Assembly (NCBI RefSeq): GCF_007559005.1
Contig: NZ_CP041763.1
Coordinates: 900,463 to 964,462 of the forward strand
Direction of reading: 5' to 3'
Length of the DNA: 64,000 nucleotides
From: Gordonia zhaorongruii
GTDB taxonomy: Bacteria; Actinomycetota; Actinomycetes; Mycobacteriales; Mycobacteriaceae
Positions 29,468 through 37,360 of the stretch are shown here, piece after piece; the stretch's first letter is position 1; the number at the start of each line of letters is the position of its first letter. The position numbers were made by a program, and so were the translations under genes. The notes beneath the pieces were generated by a model that had not been told where the DNA came from, ran no database searches, and saw nothing but the letters and a program-made list of their open reading frames with translations.

Positions 29468-30129
29468 CCGAGACCACGTACCGCCTGTTCCTCGTCGACG
29501 ACCACGGGGTGTTCCGGTCCGGAGTGCGCACCGAACTCGCCGGTGAGTCCGGGCTGGAGGTCGTCGGTGATGCGGGGACCGTGCCGGAGGCGATCGCCGG
29601 CATCATCGAGACCAAACCCGATGTGGTTCTGCTCGACGTGCACATGCCCGGCGGGGGAGGCGTCGCGGTGCTGCGCGGGGTGACCGACGAACTCGGCGAC
29701 GAGGCTCCGGTGTTCCTCGCCTTATCGGTGTCGGACGCGGCGACCGACGTGATCGCCACGATCCGGGCCGGGGCCCGCGGCTACGTCACCAAGACCATCG
29801 ACGGGAAGGAACTGGCCGACGCCGTCCGTCGCGTCGCCGAGGGCGACGCCGTGTTCAGTCCGCGCCTGGCCGGGTTCGTCCTCGACTCGTTCACCGGACG
29901 GTCGTCGGTTCCCGAACCGCACCTCGACCCCGAACTCGACTCGCTGACCAAGCGCGAACTCGAAGTGCTGCGGCTGCTGGCGCGCGGCTACACCTACCGG
30001 GAGATCGCGGAAGAGCTGTTCATCTCGGTGAAGACCGTTGAGACGCATGCATCGAACGTGCTGCGCAAGACGCAGCAGTCCAACCGGAACGCGCTGACGA
30101 GGTGGGCGGTGAACCGCCGGATCGGCTGA
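29464..30129 (+). CDS. NarL/LuxR-family response regulator
   Basis: The 221-residue partner of the PspC-type kinase. The receiver domain has acidic residues in FLVDDHGVF, the phosphorylation site Asp58 in VVLLDVHMPG and the KT pair in GYVTKTIDG. The LuxR-type helix-turn-helix is LTKRELEVLRLLARG...REIAEELFISVKTVETH. The start ATG overlaps the kinase stop. Its likely targets are the adjacent divergent PspC genes, by analogy to LiaR; this is inferred. Confidence 0.93.
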   Translation: MTETTYRLFLVDDHGVFRSGVRTELAGESGLEVVGDAGTVPEAIAGIIETKPDVVLLDVHMPGGGGVAVLRGVTDELGDEAPVFLALSVSDAATDVIATIRAGARGYVTKTIDGKELADAVRRVAEGDAVFSPRLAGFVLDSFTGRSSVPEPHLDPELDSLTKRELEVLRLLARGYTYREIAEELFISVKTVETHASNVLRKTQQSNRNALTRWAVNRRIG

Positions 30130-30151
30130 TCTGCGAGAGGCGTCAGATTCC

Positions 30152-31378
30152 TCAGGCAGCGAGGACGATGATGCCCGCGACGATCGCGGTGAGCAGCACG
30201 AAGATCGCGAAGATCGCGGCTGCCAGCGGGAGATTGCCGTCCTTGGGAGGCTGCTGCTGCGGGTAGTGCTGATACGGCTGTCCGCTGTACGGGTTCCCTG
30301 CGGTGGGCTGATACGGCTGTCCCGAAACATACTGCGGCGGAACCGGTTCGGGCGTCGCGCGAGGTGCGTACATGCTCTGCGGGACCTGCATGCTCTGCTG
30401 GTCGGAAACCCTGGTGCGGGGAGGCTGGGACGGCCCAGACGAGGCCGCCGGGGGCGCGAGTGTGCGGCGAGACGCCGCCCGCAGCGGTTTCGTGCGGATG
30501 AGTCCGGTCAGCACCCGTTCCGACGTACCCAGCTCGCCTGCCGCGTACTGGACGAGCAGGTCGCGTGCCTGCGCCATCGACGGACGCCCCTGCGGAGACG
30601 GATTCAGGAGCGTGAGCAGCAGTGGAGTCAGATCGCCTGCGTGCGTCGGCGGATCGATCTCCGCGTTCGCGGCCCGGTGAAGAGTGGCGACGTAGTTGTC
30701 GGTGTTCCCGTACGGCGGGTGACCCTCGATCATCGTGTACAGGGTGGCGCCGAGGGAGTACACGTCGGACGCCTCACCGGGTTCATCTCCGCGCGCCACC
30801 TCGGGAGCGAAGTACGCCGGTGTTCCGGTCACGATGCCGGTCAGGGTGATCGAGACGTCGTCCTTGGCGCGGGAGATGCCGAAGTCGGTGATCTTGACGA
30901 GCCCGACGCTACGGCCGCTGCTCGCGATCAGGATATTGGCGGGCTTGATGTCGCGGTGGATGATGCCCGATGCGTGAGCCTCGGTGATCGCATCGGCGAC
31001 CTGAGCCGCGATCTGCGCGGCCTCGATCGGCGCCATCGACCCGTTGTTATGCAGGACGTCGGCAACGCTGTGCGACGGCAGGTACTCCATCACCAGCCAG
31101 GGATCGTCGCCGTCGAGGGCGACGTCGTGCATCGAGATCGCATTGCGGTGGGACAGCCGTGCGGCGAGTCGTCCTTCGCGCATGGCGCGCTGACGGTTCG
31201 CGGCCGCCGCATCCTCGCGCATCCCCGCCGTCGAGAGCACCTGTTTCACCGCGACCTCGCGGTCGAGGAGCTGGTCGCGCGCGAGCCACACGGCGCCCAT
31301 GCCGCCGTGGCCGATCCGCCTGACCAGGCGGTAGCGGCCGGCGACGAGGTACGAGGGTGCAGGCTCGGCTCCGGTCAT
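30152..31378 (-). CDS. Membrane-anchored serine/threonine protein kinase
   Basis: A 408-residue Hanks-type kinase. The glycine loop RIGHGGMGAVW, ATP lysine in VAVKQV (Lys45), catalytic HRDIKPANIL, DFGISRA and the APE motif YFAPEVARGDEP are all intact, so it should be active. After the kinase domain comes a Pro/Gln/Tyr-rich segment (PYQPTAGNPYSGQPYQHYP) and a single membrane helix right at the C-terminus, leaving only a few residues outside the cell. It thus lacks an external sensor domain. It overlaps the amidohydrolase gene by four bases. Confidence 0.92.
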   Translation of the reverse strand: MTGAEPAPSYLVAGRYRLVRRIGHGGMGAVWLARDQLLDREVAVKQVLSTAGMREDAAAANRQRAMREGRLAARLSHRNAISMHDVALDGDDPWLVMEYLPSHSVADVLHNNGSMAPIEAAQIAAQVADAITEAHASGIIHRDIKPANILIASSGRSVGLVKITDFGISRAKDDVSITLTGIVTGTPAYFAPEVARGDEPGEASDVYSLGATLYTMIEGHPPYGNTDNYVATLHRAANAEIDPPTHAGDLTPLLLTLLNPSPQGRPSMAQARDLLVQYAAGELGTSERVLTGLIRTKPLRAASRRTLAPPAASSGPSQPPRTRVSDQQSMQVPQSMYAPRATPEPVPPQYVSGQPYQPTAGNPYSGQPYQHYPQQQPPKDGNLPLAAAIFAIFVLLTAIVAGIIVLAA

Positions 31379-32454
31379 GGCTCGATGGTATCCCGGCGCT
31401 CGGACGTCTCGGACCGGCCGTTGCGGTCGTCGATCCGGTAGGTGCGGCGGGCCACGTCGCGGAACAGATTCGCGGGGTCGGCGTCGGAGCCCAGCACGTC
31501 GAGAACCAGGCGAGCACTGTCCGGAATGCGGTGCCCGGGCTTGTCGATGGGGAAGTTCGACGCCCACATCGTCCGCTCGCTGCCGAACACGTCGTGCAGG
31601 TGGCGGATCAACAGCGCACCGTCGTCTGGATGACCGCCGAGCATCGGCATGCCGAGACCCGAGTGCTTGGCCACCACGTTGCCGAACTCGGCCAGGGCGG
31701 CGATGTCGTCGCGCCACTGCCGCAGGATCCGATCCCGATCGGCGGGAGTGCGCCCGGTGTCCCGGCCGCGAGGTGCGAAGGCGCCGACCGGCGTCGCGTA
31801 ATGGTCGAGAACGAACGTGGTCTCCGGGAACTCCCGAGCCAGCACGACGGCATCGGGCAGCTGATGGGCGAAGACCCAGATCTCGAACGACAGGTCCCGA
31901 GCTGCCACCTCGGCGAAACCGCGGAGGAACTCCGGTGAGCTGAGAACGCCGGGTGCGGTGGAGAAGTCGCGAACGCCCCGGTCCGGGTGATTGGTCGCGG
32001 AGAACCGGATCCCGCGGAAGAGCGGGCTGGCGGCGAGGTGGGCGTCGAGCACTCCGGCGATGCTCGATGATCGCGGGTCGGCGTGCCCGACGATGGCGTC
32101 CAGACGTGGTGATCCGTCCGAACCGAAGGGGAGGCCCGCGACCCAACGGGTCTCGTCCACCGACTCCCAGGGAGTGGCGGCGTGCCAGCTCGCCTCGACG
32201 TGCACCACCGTCGACACGTCGACGGAGTCGGCATCGCGTCGGTAATCGGCAGGCAGGTACGGCTTGAGGACGTGGTGGGGTTCGCCGACGAACTCCCGGT
32301 CCGCCTGCGGCAGTGCGTACTTCAACAGCCGGGGGATGCGCGGCAGCGGACGCAGCAACCGTGCCTGGGTGCTGACCTCACGAGGCGTGCGATACGGATC
32401 CCACTGGTGGATATGGGGGTCGATGACGCCTGCGGGCAGGGCGGTGCGGTTCAC
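31375..32454 (-). CDS. Amidohydrolase-2 family protein
   Basis: A 359-residue TIM-barrel hydrolase or decarboxylase of the Amidohydro_2 family, metal-binding His pair in VIDPHIHQWDP, a third histidine in FVLDHYATPVG and the closing WASNFPIDKPG. Relatives include 2-pyrone-dicarboxylate hydrolases and decarboxylases; the substrate here is not evident. GTG 32454 is the start, with GGAGG eight bases upstream. Its stop overlaps the start of the kinase gene downstream, so both are made from one message. Confidence 0.88.
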   Translation of the reverse strand: MNRTALPAGVIDPHIHQWDPYRTPREVSTQARLLRPLPRIPRLLKYALPQADREFVGEPHHVLKPYLPADYRRDADSVDVSTVVHVEASWHAATPWESVDETRWVAGLPFGSDGSPRLDAIVGHADPRSSSIAGVLDAHLAASPLFRGIRFSATNHPDRGVRDFSTAPGVLSSPEFLRGFAEVAARDLSFEIWVFAHQLPDAVVLAREFPETTFVLDHYATPVGAFAPRGRDTGRTPADRDRILRQWRDDIAALAEFGNVVAKHSGLGMPMLGGHPDDGALLIRHLHDVFGSERTMWASNFPIDKPGHRIPDSARLVLDVLGSDADPANLFRDVARRTYRIDDRNGRSETSERRDTIEP

Positions 32455-32557
32455 GATGCATTCCTCCGAACGGTGTGGAGTGGATGACTCGCTGAGCGTA
32501 CGACTGCCGGTGGCGGTGCCGCAGGCAAGGGCCGGGGGAGGACGCTTGACGCAACGA

Positions 32558-32573
32558 TAGAACATGTGTTCGC
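32558..32573. promoter_or_regulatory. SOS box (LexA site) before the radical-SAM-like gene
   Basis: TAGAACATGTGTTCGC contains the exact core GAAC-N4-GTTC of the actinobacterial LexA consensus TCGAAC-N4-GTTCGA. It is 9 bases before the downstream ATG and overlaps the possible -10 sequences, a repressing position. It also faces the divergent amidohydrolase gene at about 100 bases. Confidence 0.82.
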
Positions 32574-32581
32574 ATAGGATC

Positions 32582-33535
32582 ATGAACGGGTCGCCTGCGC
32601 TTGTCACCGCGGACCTCGTGCGGACGCTGCGGCATCCAGAGGCCCCGCGGCTGACGGTGCACGAGGTGCTGGCGGCGGCGATGCTGCGCTCGGTCACCGT
32701 CGATCGGAGCCATCCGCACGACTTCGCGATCGAGACGATGGCGCCCGACGAGGACTGCGTGCAGGTGAAGCTGAACGCCGCGGCCGTGCTGCGGCGCGAG
32801 CTCCGCAGGCGGTCGTGGAAACGATCCGCGGTGGCGATCGGGACCACCGGTCTCGACCCGTACGGGCTGCTGGAAGAGCGCTACCGGCTGATGCCGGGCG
32901 TCATCTCCGCGCTGGCCGAGGCGGATACGCCGATGGTCGTGCACACCGGGTCGGATCTGGTGCTGCGTGACCTGTCGTTGCTCCGCTTGGTGCGGCACGC
33001 GGTCCCGGTGACCGTCTCGCTGACCGTTCCGTGTCTCGACGATGATCTGTCGCGTCGTGCCGATCCCGGTGGGTCGGCTCCGGCGTCGCGAATCGAGGCT
33101 GTGCGTGTACTCGCCGAAGCGGGACTGGAGCCGCACGTGCGGATCGCGCCGCTGCTGCCGTGTCTCACCGACGCGACGTCCGCGCTCGACGAGCTGCTCG
33201 GCAGGCTCGCGAACGCGGGGGCGCAACGAGTATCGGTGTCGATGCTGCAGCTGGGAGCGGAGCACGACGGGTACCTCGACTGGTTGGCGAACGAGCATCC
33301 GGCACTGCTGCGGCGCTATCGCTCCCTGTACGGCCGTGGGGAGTTCGTCCAACACGACTACGCGGTCCGGCTGCGCGAGCGCATGACGCCGCTGGTCCGG
33401 GCGCACGGTCTCGAGAGTCCCGGCGGCGAACAGTCTGGCGATGAGCGGCCTGCCGATGCGGACGAACTGCGTGCGCGCGCGATGGCCGACGCGATGCGGG
33501 AGAACCAGGCAGAGCCGGCGCTGACGCTGTTCTGA
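32582..33535 (+). CDS. Rv2578c-like radical-SAM-derived protein lacking the cluster motif
   Basis: A 317-residue protein that matches the barrel of the Rv2578c/SplB-type radical SAM family: LTVHEVLAAAML, then VKLNAAAVLRRELRRRSWKRSAVAIGTTGLDPYG, RYRLMPGVISALAEA, and VRIAPLLPCLTDAT with the typical end ALTLF. Family members have an N-terminal CxxxCxxC that binds [4Fe-4S]; here that stretch is gone and the sequence runs directly from the HEVL helix to VKLNAAAV, with no cysteine triplet. The frame is open without a break, so this is not a frameshift. An SOS box precedes it. ATG 32582 is preferred over 32564, which lies within the box. Confidence 0.78.
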   Translation: MNGSPALVTADLVRTLRHPEAPRLTVHEVLAAAMLRSVTVDRSHPHDFAIETMAPDEDCVQVKLNAAAVLRRELRRRSWKRSAVAIGTTGLDPYGLLEERYRLMPGVISALAEADTPMVVHTGSDLVLRDLSLLRLVRHAVPVTVSLTVPCLDDDLSRRADPGGSAPASRIEAVRVLAEAGLEPHVRIAPLLPCLTDATSALDELLGRLANAGAQRVSVSMLQLGAEHDGYLDWLANEHPALLRRYRSLYGRGEFVQHDYAVRLRERMTPLVRAHGLESPGGEQSGDERPADADELRARAMADAMRENQAEPALTLF

Positions 33536-33571
33536 CCGGCTGTTCCGGTTGTTCGGTGCTTGGATGGTGGC

Positions 33572-34390
33572 ATGCCTGCGAGCGATCTGATTCCGACGGT
33601 CGTCTCCGTCGTCGCACTCGCCGTGATCGCCGTTGCAGTGCTCCGGTGGTACGACGTTCCGCAGCGGTGGGCGCCGGGGTGGGCGCTCGTGCGGGCGGCG
33701 GGACAGCTCGCCGTGGTGAGTGCGGCGCTGGCGGGCGTCATCACGCATCCGGGTCTGGTCGCGGTCGGCGTCGGCGTCATGTACGCGGTCGCCGTCGGGA
33801 CGGCCACGATGCGGCTCTCGACGAGGTGGAATCGTCTGCGTGTGGCCACGCTCGTCGCCGGGGCGGTCGCGGCGGGTGTGGGAACCGCGTTGACCGTGGT
33901 GTTCGCGAGCGGTGCGCTCGACTTCGATGTGCGTTACGTGCTCGCGATGGCGGGCATCGTCATCGGCAACACCATGAACACCGCGACGTTGACGGGCAGG
34001 CGGCTCTCCGAGGGGGTGCTCGAACGGTGGGACGAGGTGGAGGCGTGGCTCGCGCTCGGGGCCGCACCTCGGCAGGCCACCGCGTCGATCGCACGGCTGG
34101 CCGTGCACAGTGCGCTGGTGCCCTCCGTGGATCAAGCCAAGACCACCGGGCTGGTCACCTTGCCGGGAGCGTTCGTCGGCGCGATCTTCGGCGGGCTATC
34201 GCCGATCGACGCCGGCCGGTTTCAGCTGCTCGTGATCGCAGCGCTGATGGCGTCCGGTGCCATCGCCTCGGTGACGGTCTCCTGGTTCATGGCTCCAGTG
34301 CGGACGAAGCCGGTCCCTGTCGATTCGGTGACGGTCGATCCGGTGACGGCGTCGTGGAGCGCGCGGCGTAGGCGCACATCGCGGCAGTGA
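33572..34390 (+). CDS. UPF0014 (FetB/YbbM-like) ABC transporter permease
   Basis: A 272-residue membrane protein of seven or so helices. Family marks are RAAGQLAVVSAALAG, the conserved GIVIGNTMNTATLTGRR and LGAAPRQATASIARLAVHSALVPSVDQAKTTGLVTLPGAFVGAIFGG. In E. coli FetB is linked to iron export together with the ATPase FetA; no ATPase gene adjoins here, so a partner must come from elsewhere. The last 104 bases overlap the convergent gene on the other strand. Confidence 0.87.
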   Translation: MPASDLIPTVVSVVALAVIAVAVLRWYDVPQRWAPGWALVRAAGQLAVVSAALAGVITHPGLVAVGVGVMYAVAVGTATMRLSTRWNRLRVATLVAGAVAAGVGTALTVVFASGALDFDVRYVLAMAGIVIGNTMNTATLTGRRLSEGVLERWDEVEAWLALGAAPRQATASIARLAVHSALVPSVDQAKTTGLVTLPGAFVGAIFGGLSPIDAGRFQLLVIAALMASGAIASVTVSWFMAPVRTKPVPVDSVTVDPVTASWSARRRRTSRQ

Positions 34391-34838
34391 TCAGCATGGC
34401 GATGGTCAGGATCACCAGGATCGGCTTACTCGGTGGAATGAGGTCGGAGATCAGGTTGTCGTTCAGGCCCAGACCGTCGAGAAGATCGCCGTAGTACCAC
34501 TGCGGCCAGATCATCACGGCCATGGGAACCAGGGCACCGAGAAAGGCGGCCACGGCTGCGATGACGTTCGCCAGGCGTGCGAACGGGCGGGCCGACGGCG
34601 CAGGCATCAACGAGATCAGAGCGGCGAGCAGCGCGACGACGCAGGCGGCGATCACCAGCCACCCCCGGCCCGCCGGTCCGATGTCCGGATCGGACCCGGT
34701 CGCGCTGCTCATGGCGAGGCCGTTCCACGAGATGTCCAGTCCCAGCGGCTTCAGATCGACCCAGGGGAGTGCGGTCAGCGCGATGGCGGTCGCTGCTGCC
34801 GAGATCGTGGCGAACGGGATGAGTCGGGACTGCTGCAT
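34287..34838 (-). CDS. Hypothetical four-helix membrane protein
   Basis: A 183-residue protein with about four hydrophobic segments (LIPFATISAAATAIALTALP, LVIAACVVALLAALISLM, LANVIAAVAAFLGALVPM, PILVILTIAMLITAAMC) and a Pro/Ser-rich tail. I do not recognise the family. ATG 34838 has a -10-like TACATT eight bases upstream and no Shine-Dalgarno. It converges on, and overlaps, the UPF0014 permease gene by 104 bases. Confidence 0.72.
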   Translation of the reverse strand: MQQSRLIPFATISAAATAIALTALPWVDLKPLGLDISWNGLAMSSATGSDPDIGPAGRGWLVIAACVVALLAALISLMPAPSARPFARLANVIAAVAAFLGALVPMAVMIWPQWYYGDLLDGLGLNDNLISDLIPPSKPILVILTIAMLITAAMCAYAARSTTPSPDRPSPNRQGPASSALEP

Positions 34839-34913
34839 GGGTACCGAATGTAGTGGCTGGGCTGCAGGTCGTGCCGTCGGCGTTGACGGTTGTCGGAGGC
34901 GCGACCTAGAATA

Positions 34914-34929
34914 TCGAACAATAGTTCGA
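34914..34929 (+). promoter_or_regulatory. SOS box (LexA site) before imuA'
   Basis: TCGAACAATAGTTCGA is a perfect match to the actinobacterial LexA consensus TCGAAC-N4-GTTCGA. It ends 16 bases before the imuA' start, in the promoter zone of the mutasome operon. Confidence 0.95.
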
Positions 34930-34945
34930 ACCCGGGATTGGGGAA

Positions 34946-35770
34946 ATGATGACTCGGTTTGGGCAGGGGTCCGCCGTCGAAGACGGTGTTGACGATCCAG
35001 TGAAAGAGCAGGTGGAGGCGCTTCGGAAGCGTCTCTCCCGGATGTCGGGGGACGCATCGGAGACGTCGGTGCTGTCGGTTCCGGAGGCCATGACGCCACT
35101 GTTTCCGCGAGGTGGCTTATCGCGAGGGTCAGTGGTGTCGTGCAGTGGCGCGATGACCGTCGCGATGGCGATCATCGCCGAGGCGACTCGTGCCGGTTCG
35201 ACGGTCGCATTGGTCGGCCTTCCTCGCTTGAACCTGGCCGCAGCCATGGACATGGGGGCGGATCTGGATCTGGTGGCGGTGGTCTCCGAACCGGGTGCGG
35301 ACCCGCTGGAAGTGGCCGGCGTGCTGCTCGACGGCATCGACCTCGTGGTGCTGGGACCGGACGCCGGATACGGACGGCGCCGCGGACCCGTGCCGCCCGC
35401 GCGGGCACGGGTGCTGGCAGGTCGGGCACGCAAGCAGTCGTCCGCTCTGCTGGTGCTCGGTGACTGGCCGGGCTCCGCCGTCCGCATCGCCAGTGAGGTG
35501 ACCGAGTATCAGCATGTACCGGCCCGCCGCAGCGGGTACGGCCGCATCGGCGGTTTCGGTGTGGAGGTGCGAGTGACCGCGTCCGGTGCGCGGCCCGTCT
35601 CCGGACGCTTCGAACTGAGAACGCCGGGGATGGGCGATGCCGAGGACGAGCGGAACCTGATGCTGGTGTCGGCCGACGACGGGCGCTCCCGGCAGGCCCC
35701 GCAGAAGCCTTCGGAACCGCAGAAGCCTTCGGAACTGCAGCCGCGACCCGTGCTGGCGGTGGCGAATTGA
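34946..35770 (+). CDS. imuA': SOS mutasome accessory protein ImuA'
   Basis: ImuA' is a RecA/SulA-like helper of the ImuB-DnaE2 translesion machine (Rv3395c in M. tuberculosis). The 274-residue sequence has the expected conserved core: LFPRGGLSRGSVVSCSGAMTVAMAII, VALVGLPRLNLAAAMDMGADL and LDGIDLVVLGPDAG. ATG 34946 follows GGGGAAATG after a perfect SOS box. Near the C-terminus an 18-bp direct repeat (35702-35737) encodes two QKPSEP units in a flexible tail. The gene overlaps imuB by four bases. Confidence 0.92.
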   Translation: MMTRFGQGSAVEDGVDDPVKEQVEALRKRLSRMSGDASETSVLSVPEAMTPLFPRGGLSRGSVVSCSGAMTVAMAIIAEATRAGSTVALVGLPRLNLAAAMDMGADLDLVAVVSEPGADPLEVAGVLLDGIDLVVLGPDAGYGRRRGPVPPARARVLAGRARKQSSALLVLGDWPGSAVRIASEVTEYQHVPARRSGYGRIGGFGVEVRVTASGARPVSGRFELRTPGMGDAEDERNLMLVSADDGRSRQAPQKPSEPQKPSELQPRPVLAVAN

Positions 35771-37359
35771 CCACGATGGAGGGCGCGCACAGCCGGGTGA
35801 TGGCCGTGTGGTGTCCCGACTGGCCTGCAGTGGCAGCAGCGACGTCGGTCGGATGCACCGTCGCCGACCCGATCGCGGTGCTCCACGCCGGACGCGTGGA
35901 GGCGTGCTCGCGCGCGGCGCGCACGGTGGGAGTCCGGCGGGGCATGCGGAAGCGCCAAGCGCAGTCGTTGTGCCCGGATCTGATCGTGTGCGACGCCGAT
36001 CCGGACCGCGACGGCAGGCTGTTCGAACCGGTGATCGGGACCGTCAGCGACGTGGTGCCGCTGACTGAGGTACTCCGGCCGGGGCTGCTCGTCGTCACCG
36101 CGGACCGAGCGTCCCGCTACTTCGGCGGGGAGGACGTGCTCGCCGAACGGATCGTCGACGCGGCCGCCTCCGCTGGTGTCACCGCGTGCGTCGGCACGGC
36201 GGACGAGCTGTTCACCGCGGTTCTGGCCGCCAGATCCGGTCAGTCGGTGCCGCCGGGGACCGACGCCGCCTACCTGGCGACTCGTCCGATCTCCGATCTG
36301 ACCATCGAACCGTCGCTGTCGGCGCCGGGGCGTGCGGATCTGGTCGATCTGCTGTGGCGGTTGGGCCTGCGGACATTGGGGTCGTTCGCGGAACTTCCCG
36401 CTGCGGATGTGGCCTCACGGTTCACCGCGGATGCGGTCGACGCGCATCGGCTCGCCCGTGCTGTCCCCGGTCGTCGTCCCAGCCGTGCGCCCGTACCCGC
36501 GGCCTTGGACGTGGAGCATGAATGCGATCCGCCGGTCGACCGGATCGACGCCGCTGCCTTCCTGGGGCGCAGACTCGCCGAAGAGCTGCATCAGCGTCTG
36601 GCGGCATCATCGCTGGCGTGCATGCGGTTGACGGTGCACGCGGTGACCGAACGCGGACAACGGCATTCGCGTACCTGGCGATGCGCGCAGCCGCTCACCC
36701 CGGACGCGACCGCCGACCGGGTGCGCTGGCAACTGGAGGGCTGGCTGACCGGAGGCCGTGCGGCGGGCGGCGGGGCTCCCGATTCGCCGATCGTCCGGCT
36801 GCGACTGGAGCCGGTCGAGGTGGTAGACCCCGGCACGCTGCAGTACGCGTTCACCGGTGCGGGGCTGCCCGCCGCGGTCGGTGGAGGCCTCAGCGACCGC
36901 GCCCGGCGGGCACTGGTGCGGGTGCAAGGGCTGCTGGGCGGGGAGTCCGTGCGGGTTCCGGTCCGGAGCGGTGGGCGCGGTCCGGACGAACAAGTCGCAC
37001 TCGTCACGCTGGGCGACGAACCCGTGGTCCCGCACGATCCGGATGCGGCGTGGCCCGACCGGTTGGCACGTCCGACGCCGGCACTGCTGTCGCATGTCGA
37101 CGCCGAGGTCCTCGATGCGGAGGATGCGGCGGTGACGGTGACCGCGCGCGGGGATTTCACGACCGAACCGACCGATGTGCGGATCGGGCGACGTCAGTAC
37201 CGGCTCCGCTGGTGGGCCGGGCCGTGGCCGTTCGGAGTGGAGGGCGCCGGATCGGACACCGCAGTATCGGCGAGAGCCCAAGTGCTACTGGAAGATTCGC
37301 GCGCCCTGCTGCTCTGCTACCGGGAGCAGTCGTGGACCGTCGAAGGGGTGTACGAGTGA
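35767..37359 (+). CDS. imuB: Inactive Y-family polymerase ImuB, SOS mutasome hub
   Basis: ImuB links DnaE2 and ImuA' to the beta clamp in induced mutagenesis. The 530-residue protein has a Y-family fold (MAVWCPDWPAVAA, SRAARTVGVRRGMRKRQAQSLCPDL, LEVLRPGLLVVTADRASRYFGGE) but the first strand lacks the catalytic DxD pair, as usual in ImuB, so it is not expected to polymerise. The long C-terminal part (SDRARRALVRVQGLLGGESV and RQYRLRWWAGPWPF) is typical. TTG 35767 overlaps the imuA' stop. A clear clamp-binding motif was not pinned down. Confidence 0.92.
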   Translation: MTTMEGAHSRVMAVWCPDWPAVAAATSVGCTVADPIAVLHAGRVEACSRAARTVGVRRGMRKRQAQSLCPDLIVCDADPDRDGRLFEPVIGTVSDVVPLTEVLRPGLLVVTADRASRYFGGEDVLAERIVDAAASAGVTACVGTADELFTAVLAARSGQSVPPGTDAAYLATRPISDLTIEPSLSAPGRADLVDLLWRLGLRTLGSFAELPAADVASRFTADAVDAHRLARAVPGRRPSRAPVPAALDVEHECDPPVDRIDAAAFLGRRLAEELHQRLAASSLACMRLTVHAVTERGQRHSRTWRCAQPLTPDATADRVRWQLEGWLTGGRAAGGGAPDSPIVRLRLEPVEVVDPGTLQYAFTGAGLPAAVGGGLSDRARRALVRVQGLLGGESVRVPVRSGGRGPDEQVALVTLGDEPVVPHDPDAAWPDRLARPTPALLSHVDAEVLDAEDAAVTVTARGDFTTEPTDVRIGRRQYRLRWWAGPWPFGVEGAGSDTAVSARAQVLLEDSRALLLCYREQSWTVEGVYE

Positions 37360-37360
37360 C

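Noticed and set aside
34914-34939. tRNA-like GTTCGAACCC stretch
   Set aside because: It is the LexA box; no acceptor or anticodon arms surround it.
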